Positions 25,007 through 33,807 of a DNA stretch of 64,000 nucleotides are shown here, in pieces (positions within the stretch are counted from its first letter, which is position 1; each line of letters begins with the position of its first letter). Below the pieces are notes generated by a model. The model was not told the DNA's origin and ran no database searches. It saw nothing but the letters and a program-made list of their open reading frames with translations. Source of the DNA: Armatimonadota bacterium (GTDB lineage: Bacteria > Armatimonadota > DTGP01 > JAKQQT01); assembly GCA_036504095.1 (NCBI GenBank), contig DASXVS010000071.1:62001-126000 (forward strand). The letters are read 5' to 3'. The translations under genes were made by a program, and so were the position numbers.

Positions 25007-25433
25007 AAGCGTGAATTGCGTACCCCCCGGACGGCGGGATGGCGCCGTTCTCCAAACGTTCCGCTGTGCGCACGACGCTTCCCGCTTCGGAACGATGACA
25101 ACCCCTTTGTCTTCGCTATAGACCTTGGGTCCCCTATTCTGTCGGCCGCGGCGCGAACGCGATGGACCTTTACCTCGTCTTACCTGTGCCCGTCCCTGGT
25201 CGTTCGTCCCATCCGCGGGGACTATAGTGACAGCATGGGCGTCTTTCAGGCCACGGTGCGGGCAACCGAATTGCGATTCGCGCCATAGTTGCACCGCTCC
25301 CTGCGGAGCCGGTTCGCTTCAGCCGAAACCATGTTTGCAGAAGACCGGTGCACTCTGGAGGCGATGCGCGGAATAATGGATTTGAAACGTCCCGGCCCGC
25401 GCCTTGCCGCCGGTTATATGGCCAACAAATATC
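25007..25433. other. 427-bp intergenic region without recognised gene
   Basis: No convincing ORF or RNA is seen. cgttccg (about 25057) and cggaacg (about 25089) could form a small hairpin, and tatag-containing stretches near 25119 and 25223 are weak -10-like sites for the amidase gene downstream. A minus-strand reading frame spanning the tmRNA 3' half and this region is judged spurious. Confidence 0.5.
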
Positions 25434-26882
25434 GTGCTTAGAACAATTACCCTGCTGATATTGGCGCTCTGCGCATCCCTTTCCTACGCGGTGAACGCTC
25501 CGTCGGCCCGCCTGAAGGGCGTGGATTTCAAGGACGGCGTTGTACGCATCCAATTGACGGATGCGACGACGTGGCGCACCACTTCGTGGCGTTCCGCGAA
25601 TCGGTTCATCGTAGATATTTCCGCCACCGACGCCGGGACCCGAGTTTCGACGCTTCCCGTGGACGCGTCCAGGATCAAGGCAGTAAGGTGGACGCAGTTC
25701 AAGCCGGACACCGCGAGGGTTGTACTCGATCTTACCGATCGGTTCGCGCCGGTCGTACTTTCCAGCCCTCCGACCGACCTCATTGAGATCCGCGTCGCGT
25801 CGCCCGCGCGCCCTGCCGCTACCGTGAAAGTGGTCGCGCCGGCGTCCGCCGAAAGGCCGACGCCTTCCCCGGATGACTCCGAAAAGCCGGTCAACCCGGG
25901 TCCTCCACCCCCGGTTCCGGATCCGGCAACGGATGATGCAGCCACTCCGGCGCCGGGTCCCGGCCTTTCCGATCAAATCGAGGATATCGTGGTAGAGCGC
26001 GGCGACGACAATCGTCCGCAGCGCATAGTTGTGAAAACCGGTCGCGCAACCGCCGTCACGCCTGAATGGCGGGAGACCCATCTGGTCCTGAACCTTCCCG
26101 ATCTCGAACCCGGAACCGAGCGGATCGCGCCGGTAAATGACGAGTTGTGCCTGCGGGCTTATTCAGCCAGAGAGTCGGGGCACGCGGCACTGGTGATCGA
26201 TTTCACCCGCCGGGTTGAGTACACAATCGGTCCGACCGACGATGGGAACGGTTTCGTCGTCAACCTCGACCTTCAGGCGCCGGAACCGATTGTCGAAGCG
26301 CCTCCCAACCTCAAGGCACTTGCCGGAAAGGTCGTAGTGCTCGATGCGGGGCACGGGGGTCGAGACACCGGGACGCGTGGGCCGTATGTCATCGAGAAGG
26401 AAGTCGCTCTTGATGTCGTGCTGCGCCTTCAGCGCGTGCTAACATCCAACGGGGCCCACGTGATCCTCACGCGCCACGACGACACTCTGATCCCCTTGCA
26501 GAGGCGGCCGGCGATCGCGATGGAAGCCCACGCGGACGCGTTCGTGAGCATCCACTGTAACTACGCGCCCTCCAATTACCGCGGCGTGGAAATCTGGCAC
26601 CGGCGGGACACGGCCGAATCACGCAGACTGGCGGTTGCGCTCTACCAGACATATAAGGCGGCGACGGGCTTCTATGGACGGGGGGTAAAGCCGGAGTCGC
26701 GCGCCCCGATGGGAGGACTGGCGGTCTTGAAGCACAACACGGTGCCGTGCGCACTGGTTGAACTGGGGTTCGTGAATAATCCTGTGGAGGGCAAGGCCCT
26801 CGCGCAGCCGGAATGGCGTCGCAAGGCCGTGGAAGCTCTGGCGGGCGGGATCGCGCGATTCCTGGAAGGGCGGATACAGTGA
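25434..26882 (+). CDS. N-acetylmuramoyl-L-alanine amidase with AMIN domains
   Basis: 482 residues. This is a periplasmic zinc amidase that cleaves the peptide stem from muramic acid in peptidoglycan and helps split daughter cells. There is a signal peptide (LRTITLLILALCASLSYA), two AMIN-like beta domains (about 28-120 and 175-270) with a proline-rich linker, then an Amidase_3 domain (about 297-480). Zinc and catalytic residues are His307 (DAGHGG), Glu321 (VIEKEVAL), His374 (SIHCNY) and Glu443 (VELGFVNN). The GTG at 25434 is chosen because the signal peptide starts there; a TTG at 25404 would add a non-signal extension. No Shine-Dalgarno is evident. The GerMN gene overlaps its stop by 1 bp. 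Confidence 0.9.
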   Translation: MLRTITLLILALCASLSYAVNAPSARLKGVDFKDGVVRIQLTDATTWRTTSWRSANRFIVDISATDAGTRVSTLPVDASRIKAVRWTQFKPDTARVVLDLTDRFAPVVLSSPPTDLIEIRVASPARPAATVKVVAPASAERPTPSPDDSEKPVNPGPPPPVPDPATDDAATPAPGPGLSDQIEDIVVERGDDNRPQRIVVKTGRATAVTPEWRETHLVLNLPDLEPGTERIAPVNDELCLRAYSARESGHAALVIDFTRRVEYTIGPTDDGNGFVVNLDLQAPEPIVEAPPNLKALAGKVVVLDAGHGGRDTGTRGPYVIEKEVALDVVLRLQRVLTSNGAHVILTRHDDTLIPLQRRPAIAMEAHADAFVSIHCNYAPSNYRGVEIWHRRDTAESRRLAVALYQTYKAATGFYGRGVKPESRAPMGGLAVLKHNTVPCALVELGFVNNPVEGKALAQPEWRRKAVEALAGGIARFLEGRIQ

Positions 26883-27511
26883 TGCGTCCCAATTCCGCCG
26901 TCATTCTGGGTGCTGTCATCGCCGCGCTCGCGGGCGGCGCCGCGGCTTACCACGCCGGCGCTCTGAACGCCGTGATCGGCCGGCCCGCGCCTCCGGAAGC
27001 GCAGCCCGCGCCCACCGCTCCTGTCGCCCCGCAGGTTGCCGGCGTGGTACCGCTCGCCGGAAAGGTACGATCGATTTCTATCCCCTATTACGTTATCAAG
27101 CAGACAAATACAGATCCGGTCCTGGTGGAAGAGACCACGTCGCTCAATGCCGCAGGATCGGTGTCGGTCTGGCGCCAGGCGCATGTGGCGCTGACGGCAA
27201 TGGCGGGTTTCCCGCGCGGCGGGGCGCTGCAGAATCCACTGCCCGACGGCACGAAGGTCCTGGGTGTGCACGTAGACAACTCCGGGATTGCCACTGTGGA
27301 CCTGTCTCCCCAATTCCGGGACAACTTCAACGGCGGCGCACGCGAGGAACAGGTGACGCTCTATGCCGTCGTGAACACGGTCGGCTCTGTGAAGGGCGTG
27401 CAGGGCGTGCGCTTCGCCATTGCGGGCCGCACACTGGACGAGTTCGCCGGGCATATTGACCTCAGCAGCCCGCTGACGCCCGACCCGTCCCTGGTGGAGC
27501 AGGCCCAGTGA
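26882..27511 (+). CDS. GerMN domain protein, membrane-anchored or secreted
   Basis: 209 residues: an N-terminal hydrophobic segment (VILGAVIAALAGGAAAYHAG), an Ala/Pro linker, and a GerMN domain (about 60-195; IPYYVIKQTNTDPVLVEE, then LPDGTKVLGVHVDNSGIATVDLSPQF and GVRFAIAGRTLDEFAGHID). GerM proteins in spore formers act in germination and coat assembly, but in non-spore formers they commonly sit next to amidases and murI as here, suggesting a role in envelope metabolism. The ATG overlaps the amidase stop (TGATG) and the murI GTG overlaps its stop. Confidence 0.85.
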   Translation: MRPNSAVILGAVIAALAGGAAAYHAGALNAVIGRPAPPEAQPAPTAPVAPQVAGVVPLAGKVRSISIPYYVIKQTNTDPVLVEETTSLNAAGSVSVWRQAHVALTAMAGFPRGGALQNPLPDGTKVLGVHVDNSGIATVDLSPQFRDNFNGGAREEQVTLYAVVNTVGSVKGVQGVRFAIAGRTLDEFAGHIDLSSPLTPDPSLVEQAQ

Positions 27512-28335
27512 GAACGCCGATCGGGCTCTTCGACAGCGGCCTGGGTGGCCTCTCCGTCGCTCGCGAACTCATGCGCCGTCGCCCGAACGATTCCCTCTGG
27601 GTGGTTGGCGACACGGTTCACGTGCCTTACGGCGGCCGCCCGCTTCACGAGGTCCACGGATTCGCGATGGGCCTGGCCGAATACCTCGTCGGCTGTGGCT
27701 GCCGGGCCGTGGTCATGGCGTGCAACATTTCGTCGGCGGTTGCGCTTGAGGATGCCCGCCGTACCCTTCCCGTCCCGGTCTTCGGCATGGTGGATGCGGG
27801 GGCCCGCGCCGCGGTGACCGCTTCGTCCGACCCGCGCTACGGCGTGATGGCGACGGAAGGAACGGTCCGCAGCGGCGCCTACACCTGCGCGCTCAACGCC
27901 CTGCGCCCCAATGGCAGCGTCCTCGAGGTCGCCTGTCCCCGCTTCGTGCCGCTCGTTGAATCCGGCCTCTGGGACTCGCCGGACGCCTATGCCGCCGCCG
28001 CCGACTGTGCGGCGCCGCTCATTAACGCGGGAATAGAGACCGTGATCCTGGGCTGCACGCACTATCCCTTCCTTGCGGACGCTATCCGGGCAGCCTTCCC
28101 CTACCCGATCCGTCTCGTCGACCCCGCTTGCGCCGTCGCTCTCGAGATGGAACACATCGTCGATTTTGCGCCCGCATCGGAAACGCCGCGCCACATCTTC
28201 GAGTCAACCGCGAATCCCGCGGCGTTCGCCGACGCCGGGTCCCGTCTCCTGCAAACGCCCTTTCAAGCCCGCCATTGCGCCGTGTGGGACCACGCGGAGA
28301 CGCTTGCCGAGCCCCGTGTTGCGCTGTCGTGCTGA
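27508..28335 (+). CDS. murI: Glutamate racemase
   Basis: 275 residues. It makes D-glutamate for peptidoglycan, without a cofactor, using two cysteines. IGLFDSGLGGLSVARELM has the Asp-Ser pair; the first catalytic Cys is in MACNISSAVAL and the second in ILGCTHYPFLAD. In most racemases the first motif is ACNTASA; the Thr next to Asn is Ile here. GTG start at 27508 with a 4-bp overlap to the GerMN gene. The amidase-GerMN-murI order makes a small cell wall operon. Confidence 0.93.
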   Translation: MRTPIGLFDSGLGGLSVARELMRRRPNDSLWVVGDTVHVPYGGRPLHEVHGFAMGLAEYLVGCGCRAVVMACNISSAVALEDARRTLPVPVFGMVDAGARAAVTASSDPRYGVMATEGTVRSGAYTCALNALRPNGSVLEVACPRFVPLVESGLWDSPDAYAAAADCAAPLINAGIETVILGCTHYPFLADAIRAAFPYPIRLVDPACAVALEMEHIVDFAPASETPRHIFESTANPAAFADAGSRLLQTPFQARHCAVWDHAETLAEPRVALSC

Positions 28336-29000
28336 GAGTCGGCCATCGCGGCGCGCCTCGAATCGCGCCTGCCAACACCATGGCATCGTTCCGTGCGGCG
28401 GTGGAATTGGGCTGCGACTGGGTGGAATGCGACTGCCGCCCGTCCCATGATGGCGTAATCGTCCTGTCGCACGACGCCGCAGTGACCGATACCGGCGGCC
28501 GTGTCCTCACCGTTTCCGAACACTCTGCCCAGGAGCTTGCCCGCCTTGACCTCGGCAATGGAGAAGGCGTCCCCAGCCTCTCCGAGCTGGTGTCCTGGGC
28601 TACGGGGCGCTGCGGCGTCATGGCCGACGTGAAATGCGAAGGCTTCGAAGCGGAAATCGGCCTCGCTTTGGCGCCGCTTCCCGTATCCGACGTGTTGGCC
28701 CCGGGAGCCTCCGCGTTGAGCCGCGCGCGCTTCAGATATCTGTTCCCGCGGCTCCCCCTGTCGCTTTCCGTCGGCCCCGGCGGTGAGCAAGCCCTCACAG
28801 AGGGCTTGCCCGGAATCGATACCGGGGCCGTCACGCTGCATCACTCCCTGGTAACCGCCGAACGTGTCGTGCTGCTGCATGATCGCGGCATCCGCGTTTT
28901 CGCATGGACCGTCGACGACCTCCCGGCTCTCCGCCGCCTGGCAGGGATGGGTGTCGATGGCCTGATCAGCAACCGCGCCGACCTGCTCGCCAGCCTCTAG
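28329..29000 (+). CDS. Glycerophosphodiester phosphodiesterase family protein
   Basis: 223-residue TIM-barrel GDPD protein. HRGAPRIAPANTMASF corresponds to the usual HRGxxxxxPENT (Glu replaced by Ala here), followed by DWVECDCRPSHDG with the metal Glu and Asp, and VLSHD with the second histidine. MADVKCEG replaces the common IEIK-type motif. A C-terminal WTVDDLPALRRLAGMGVDGLISNRADLL is typical. It is short but complete. The GTG at 28329 overlaps murI by 7 bp. No signal peptide. It would hydrolyse glycerophosphodiesters to glycerol-3-phosphate, with activity uncertain because of the PANT variation. Confidence 0.85.
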   Translation: MLRVGHRGAPRIAPANTMASFRAAVELGCDWVECDCRPSHDGVIVLSHDAAVTDTGGRVLTVSEHSAQELARLDLGNGEGVPSLSELVSWATGRCGVMADVKCEGFEAEIGLALAPLPVSDVLAPGASALSRARFRYLFPRLPLSLSVGPGGEQALTEGLPGIDTGAVTLHHSLVTAERVVLLHDRGIRVFAWTVDDLPALRRLAGMGVDGLISNRADLLASL

Positions 29001-29025
29001 CTGCTCTCCGGTCCCACCTGCACGG

Positions 29026-29061
29026 GCCGGCGCGTTTCCCTTCTCTGCAGCCGGCTTTTTT
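29026..29061 (+). terminator. Rho-independent terminator after the cell-wall gene group
   Basis: gccggc (29026-29031) pairs with gccggc (29050-29055) around an 18-nt loop, followed by six T. It lies 25 bp after the GDPD stop. Confidence 0.6.
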
Positions 29062-29395
29062 ATCGGCATCCTGAGCCACTCTTACCCGCGCCCCGCTCGC
29101 CCCCGCTCCATCGACTCCCAGCCGCAGCCGTGCCTGGCTAACGAAATGTTATGCTGGAATCTAACGAAATGGTTGGAGCCCTGTTGACCGTTTGGCCGCG
29201 ATTTTGCCGCTGAATGTGAGTCGATGAATCGAAGGCCAACCCTGGGGCCCGTCACCCTCAATGGAACTCCGGTAAACGCTCGTCCGCTTACCGTGAGTTA
29301 TGTGGAATGAGGATGCGTGCGAGATTGCCCGCTAAGGCGGGAGGCAACGGCGCCAGATTATCTCGCGCCGCTTGTCAGGGGAGGCGCTCGGTTCC
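29062..29395. other. Intergenic region with a short direct repeat
   Basis: No gene is seen. ctaacgaaatg occurs at 29138-29148 and again at 29161-29171 (23 bp start to start, about two helical turns), which could be a regulator site for the downstream CAP-domain gene. ggggagg at 29379-29385 serves that gene. Confidence 0.4.
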
Positions 29396-29890
29396 ATGGT
29401 CCGGAATTGGATATCTTCGGTCATCGCCATCGCCGCGCTCTTGCCCGGGGCGCAGGCTCAGCATACAGACGCTGCGGTTGTCAGCGCCCCCGCGGTCGGC
29501 GAGGCGCGATTCCTGTCGCTTACGAACGGCGAGCGCGCGTCTCACGGCGCGCGGCCTCTGCGGTGGGACGAATCCCTTTGTCGCGCGGCCCGGCAGCACA
29601 GCCGGGAAATGGCTGCACTCTCCTATTTCGACCACCACTCCCCGGTTCGCGGTCTGACATCACCCGCGGACCGTTGGGAGGCCGTCAACCCGAACGTCCC
29701 CGAGGAGTACACCATCGGCGAGAACATCTTCTACGGGAGCGTCGCGGACGTAACGTGGGGGCATCGCTCGCTGATGAACAGCCCCGAGCACAGGGACAAC
29801 CTGCTAAATCCGCGGTATACGCGCATGGGGGTCGGGATATATGTCTCGGCAAGCGGCGAAATGTGGGTTACGGAGATGTTCGTGGGCTGA
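29396..29890 (+). CDS. Secreted CAP (SCP/PR-1-like) domain protein
   Basis: 164 residues with a signal peptide (VRNWISSVIAIAALLPGAQA) and one CAP domain. Typical motifs: LTNGERASHGARPLRWDESLCRAARQHSREMA, then YFDHHSP, IGENIF, and MNSPEHRDNLLNPRYTRMGVGI. The SPGHRxNLL motif is SPEHRDNLL here. Function is unknown in bacteria; some CAP proteins are lipid- or wall-associated. The ATG at 29396 is taken because the signal peptide begins there. Confidence 0.86.
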   Translation: MVRNWISSVIAIAALLPGAQAQHTDAAVVSAPAVGEARFLSLTNGERASHGARPLRWDESLCRAARQHSREMAALSYFDHHSPVRGLTSPADRWEAVNPNVPEEYTIGENIFYGSVADVTWGHRSLMNSPEHRDNLLNPRYTRMGVGIYVSASGEMWVTEMFVG

Positions 29891-29994
29891 ACGCGCACAA
29901 TGTTTGACGGGCTTTCAACCCGGGGCAACATGATGAGGTGCGGGCATCGCCAAGAAAGGCGGGCGCCGCACCCGTTGTGCATTTCCCCCTGCCT

Positions 29995-31833
29995 ATGATC
30001 GAAACCATTGAAAGCTGCCGAATCGTCCTGCTCGACGACCTCACCGCCAGCCGCATTGCGGCCGGCGAGGTCGTCGAACGTCCGGCATCCGCCGTCAAGG
30101 AACTCGTGGAGAACGCGATTGACGCCGGCGCGACGCGCATCGACGTCGAATGGGAAGCCTCCGGCACGAAGATGCTGCACGTTGGCGATAACGGCCACGG
30201 GATGAACCCCCAGGAAGCGGCGCTGTCCCTGCAACGCCACGCCACCAGCAAGATACGGACGGCCGAGGACCTGGACACGGTTCTGACCCTCGGATTTCGC
30301 GGCGAAGCGCTTCCCAGTATCGCGTCGGTCTCGCATCTACGGCTGGTATCATGCGCGGACGGCGGCGAAGCAGTGGAACTGCGAGCCTCGGGCGGCGAGA
30401 TCGAGGATGTCTTCCACACCGTCCGCGAACGCGGCACCGATGTCTGGGTCCACAACCTGTTCTACAATCAACCGGCGCGCGGCAAGTTTCTAAAATCGCT
30501 GACCACGGAAAACGCGCAGAGCATGGAGATCGTTTCCAGGCTGGCGATCGCGCACCCTGAGATCGCGTTCCGGGTGACCGTCGATGGTCGTGAGGCGATG
30601 CGGACCAGCGGATCCGGCCGTATTGACGAGACGGTCGCCGAAGTCCTCGGCGCCGCCGTCGCCCGCGAATTCGTTCCCATCCGGGCCGAGACGGATGAGG
30701 TGAAGGTGACAGGATTTGTCTCCCGGCCGACGTTGACGCGTCCCACGCGGGCCGGCCAGTCGTTCTGGGTCAACCGCCACCCGGTGAGCAACCGCGTGCT
30801 GTTGCACGGATTTGACGCCGGTTACCGCGCGGTGCTGCCAACCGACCGGCACCCCTACTGCGTCATCATGGTGGACGTGCCGCCGGGTTTGGTGGACGTG
30901 AACGTTCACCCCCGCAAGGCCGACGTTCGCTTTCAGCGCGAGCAGGCCATTCATTCAGCGGTCTACCACGCCGTGCGGGATGGGCTGCTGGCTGCCGACC
31001 TCAAGCCCGGTTTCGACACCGAGCCCCTGCTGCCTGCGCCCGGATTCGGCGAGATGCACCCGCTTCTGCCGTTCCAGGGCGCCCCGCTGTCGTTCACGCC
31101 TCCCCCGCCGGCTCCAACCGCGAGCCTGATGCCGGTGCAGCGGGCCGATGACGACGATCGCCTCGACGAAGAGACCGATCCTTTCGCGGGCACTACACCA
31201 CAAGCGGATGCCGCGCCACCGGCGCCCGAAACGGCGACGCCGACACCGATTTCCAAGCCGTTTCGCGTGCTCGGTCAAATCCAGAACACGTTCCTGGTGG
31301 TGGAAGGCGAGCGCGGGCTGATGCTGGTCGATCAGCACGTGGCCCACGAACGCGTGCTGTACGAAGAACTTGACCGCCAGATGTCGTCCGGCGCGCCGGA
31401 ACAGCAGCACCTTCTGCTGCCGCTCACGGTCACGCTGGAGCCCCGCGAGTTCGCCGCCTGGAACCTCCATCACGACGCGCTGACGACCGCGGGTTTCGAG
31501 ATGGAGGAGTTCGGCCCGGAGGCAGTGCTCATCCGCGCCGTGCCCGCCCTGCTGGCCGCACGATTCAGCGAGCGCGATTTCCGCGACCTCCTGAACGATC
31601 TGGCGGAAGGCGGGGCGGTTGGCCAGCGCAACCACGACCTGCGCGACCACATCCTCAGCACGGCGTCATGCAAAGCCGCCATCAAGGCCGGCGCACCGTT
31701 ACAGCCCGAGGAAATGGCCGGCCTGATGGAAGCGCTGTTCAAGACCGCGAATCCCTATCTCTGTCCCCACGGCCGCCCCATCATCCTCCACCTTTCGGTG
31801 GACGAGCTGATGAAGCGGTTCCAGAGAGCGTGA
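29995..31833 (+). CDS. mutL: DNA mismatch repair protein MutL
   Basis: 612 residues. The GHKL ATPase motifs are visible: LVENAIDAGATRIDV (motif I), GDNGHGM (II), RHATSKI and GFRGEALPSIASVS (III). The transducer domain extends to about 330. After an acidic linker, the C-terminal endonuclease domain carries DQHVAHERVLYE (from Asp446), SCKAAIKAG and CPHGRP (from Cys590). This is therefore the nicking type found in organisms without MutH. The ATG at 29995 has no obvious Shine-Dalgarno; a GTG at 29938 is an alternative. No mutS1 is seen in the window. Confidence 0.95.
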   Translation: MIETIESCRIVLLDDLTASRIAAGEVVERPASAVKELVENAIDAGATRIDVEWEASGTKMLHVGDNGHGMNPQEAALSLQRHATSKIRTAEDLDTVLTLGFRGEALPSIASVSHLRLVSCADGGEAVELRASGGEIEDVFHTVRERGTDVWVHNLFYNQPARGKFLKSLTTENAQSMEIVSRLAIAHPEIAFRVTVDGREAMRTSGSGRIDETVAEVLGAAVAREFVPIRAETDEVKVTGFVSRPTLTRPTRAGQSFWVNRHPVSNRVLLHGFDAGYRAVLPTDRHPYCVIMVDVPPGLVDVNVHPRKADVRFQREQAIHSAVYHAVRDGLLAADLKPGFDTEPLLPAPGFGEMHPLLPFQGAPLSFTPPPPAPTASLMPVQRADDDDRLDEETDPFAGTTPQADAAPPAPETATPTPISKPFRVLGQIQNTFLVVEGERGLMLVDQHVAHERVLYEELDRQMSSGAPEQQHLLLPLTVTLEPREFAAWNLHHDALTTAGFEMEEFGPEAVLIRAVPALLAARFSERDFRDLLNDLAEGGAVGQRNHDLRDHILSTASCKAAIKAGAPLQPEEMAGLMEALFKTANPYLCPHGRPIILHLSVDELMKRFQRA

Positions 31834-31843
31834 ACGTGGGAAG

Positions 31844-32908
31844 TCAGCAGGTCTTCGCGCGCCGTCGCCAGATCACCAGCGGCACCAGCGCTGTTGCGAA
31901 GAGAGAGAGACTCCCCGGCTCCGGAACCGCGTTCACCGGAGTAAGACGGAATGCATGGCGCTGCCCATTCACGAATCCCGTTCCGGCGATCTGACCGGCG
32001 TTGTTGATATCGCTCGCGTACCACAGCGTCCAACCCAGCGCCGGGTCGATCAGGTCATTCAGTCTTCGCCCACCGGTCGTATCGAAGACCCACGGGTCTC
32101 GATAAGACTCCAGGCCATCGGGGGCTGTCACGACAGTAACCGCACCCCCCGCCACACCGCGGTCGTTAAGCGCGGTGGCAAAACCGGGTTCATCGATCTT
32201 CGTCACAGTCCCATCCGCCCACCGGATGGCTGCGTAGGATCCCGACCCCGTTCCAGCAATGTCTCCACGGTTATTCAGCGCGCTGCCCCATCGCATGGGG
32301 GCCATATCGACCGGTCCGTTGTCGAAGTTCCAGGCGCCTCCAACGGTGTAGCCTTGGTAGCCGCGATAGGAAGATGTGTATCCATAGATGATCGTCCCAG
32401 CGTCGTTGATACCGTTGACTACGGCAAGGTCCAGCCAAGGGTCAGACGATATGAGTTGCTGGAAACCAGTGTCCGAGACGTACGTCACAGTCCCCAGGCC
32501 GCCATATGCGACGTCGCCTCGACTGTTTGGGCGAGTTACGGTCGCGCCGATAGCCGGATCAGTCTGCTCCTCCCCTAGCTTTACCACGCCCACCCCGTCG
32601 GAGTAGCGGAAGACAGATGCAAGGCCATAGCCGTAAGTCGACGCCGAATCGGCAAAGGACACCTGGCCATGATCATTGATTCCTCCCAAGGTGACGCGGC
32701 CATAGCCAGAAGCAAGAGCCTCAGATCCAAAGCCGTCCGAGTACCGGATAACTGACCCGTCCCGAACGTACGCAACCTGCCCCAGTTCATTCACAGCGGC
32801 TTTCTGAATAGAGGCTGGACCGAGGTCAAGGAGTGAGTATAACGGCGCAGCCGCGTGAGCGCCGGCTGACAGGAGTAGGAATGTACACAGCGTAGAGATT
32901 ATCCGCAT
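31844..32908 (-). CDS. Secreted PEP-CTERM protein with HAF-like repeats
   Basis: 354 residues. Signal peptide (RIISTLCTFLLLSAGAHA), then about 300 residues of repeating units with NELGQVAYV, INDHGQVSF, NSRGDVAYG, INDAGTIIYG, LNNRGDIAGTG, INNAGQIAGTGF. These are HAF-type extracellular repeats (about 45 residues each, N(D/N)xGxI(V/A)G core). It ends with the PEP-CTERM sorting signal AVPEPGSLSLFATALVP plus a hydrophobic span and WRRRAKTC. It is exported and processed by an exosortase (not in this window). aaaggaa precedes the ATG. Convergent with mutL, gap 10 bp. Confidence 0.88.
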   Translation of the reverse strand: MRIISTLCTFLLLSAGAHAAAPLYSLLDLGPASIQKAAVNELGQVAYVRDGSVIRYSDGFGSEALASGYGRVTLGGINDHGQVSFADSASTYGYGLASVFRYSDGVGVVKLGEEQTDPAIGATVTRPNSRGDVAYGGLGTVTYVSDTGFQQLISSDPWLDLAVVNGINDAGTIIYGYTSSYRGYQGYTVGGAWNFDNGPVDMAPMRWGSALNNRGDIAGTGSGSYAAIRWADGTVTKIDEPGFATALNDRGVAGGAVTVVTAPDGLESYRDPWVFDTTGGRRLNDLIDPALGWTLWYASDINNAGQIAGTGFVNGQRHAFRLTPVNAVPEPGSLSLFATALVPLVIWRRRAKTC

Positions 32909-33043
32909 CGCTCGTTCCTTTCGCGATAAGCGCCAATCGGGCGAGGGCCGCCCCGGGTTCTTGCGACTGGGCGCGGGCCAAGTTAGCGTGCTAGCATCCA
33001 CTGTGTTGACGATTTGCGTCAGCGCACCGTTCCGCCCGTTGTG

Positions 33044-33769
33044 ATGTCACACCAGCGTCAGGACGCCATCAATCAGGACGATCCCCTCTTCACCGCGCGC
33101 CGCGTTGGCGAGATGCCTGCCGACGAGCGCCCGCGCGAACGCCTCAAGCGCCTCGGCCCCGGACCGCTGAAAACCTCCGAGCTCCTCGCGATCCTCCTGC
33201 GCACCGGGACGGCCAGCCTCTCGGTCCTGGATGTGGCGGAGCGCCTGGAGCGTGAATTCAGCAGCCTGAAGAACATCTCGAATGCCGAAATCGATGAGCT
33301 GGCGCGGACACACGGAATCGGCCCGGTGAAGGCCATCGAGCTGAAGGCCGCGCTGGAGCTGGGGCGGCGCCTCGCCGGGCATACGGACGAGGCGCGGAGG
33401 ACGATTACCAAGGCCCAGGACGTGGTGGCCGAAGTCCTTGATATGGTCACACTGCCTGTCGAGGAGTTCCGGATCCTGCTCCTCAACACGCGCAACCAGG
33501 TTATTTGCCAGCGGACCATCAGCCGCGGCACCCTCAACGGCAGCCTGGTGCACCCGCGAGAGGTCTTCCGCTTCGCGATTTCGCAGGGCAGCAATTCGCT
33601 GATCTGCGTGCACAATCACCCGAGCGGCGACCCTTCCCCGAGCGATGATGACCTTGCCATTACCCGCCGGCTTGTTGAGGCGGGCAAACTGATAGACATC
33701 CAGGTATTGGACCATGTTATCATTGGTTCAGGGCGTGTCGTCTCGCTTCGCGATCGCGGCCTGATGTAG
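33044..33769 (+). CDS. radC: RadC family (UPF0758) JAB/MPN domain protein
   Basis: 241 residues. A helix-hairpin-helix N-terminus (about 35-105: PRERLKRLGPGPLKTSELLAIL and LARTHGIGPVKAIELKAALELG) is followed by a JAMM metalloprotease-like domain with HNHPSGDPSPSDDD (His190, His192, Asp195 region). Originally linked to DNA repair, but its role is unresolved. Divergent from the PEP-CTERM gene. The ATG at 33044 lies in a poor context; MPADERPRERL at 33113 is a shorter alternative. Confidence 0.93.
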   Translation: MSHQRQDAINQDDPLFTARRVGEMPADERPRERLKRLGPGPLKTSELLAILLRTGTASLSVLDVAERLEREFSSLKNISNAEIDELARTHGIGPVKAIELKAALELGRRLAGHTDEARRTITKAQDVVAEVLDMVTLPVEEFRILLLNTRNQVICQRTISRGTLNGSLVHPREVFRFAISQGSNSLICVHNHPSGDPSPSDDDLAITRRLVEAGKLIDIQVLDHVIIGSGRVVSLRDRGLM

Positions 33770-33807
33770 GCCCGGCTCAGGGACCGTGCCCGAGGGAAGA
33801 TGATAGC

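Noticed and set aside
24713-25294. 193-codon minus-strand frame covering the tmRNA 3' half and spacer
   Set aside because: It is antisense to ssrA; frames of this kind on tmRNA/tRNA complements are well-known artefacts.
25404-25433. TTG start for the amidase ten codons upstream
   Set aside because: It adds a non-signal-like segment before a good signal peptide, and no ribosome site is present.
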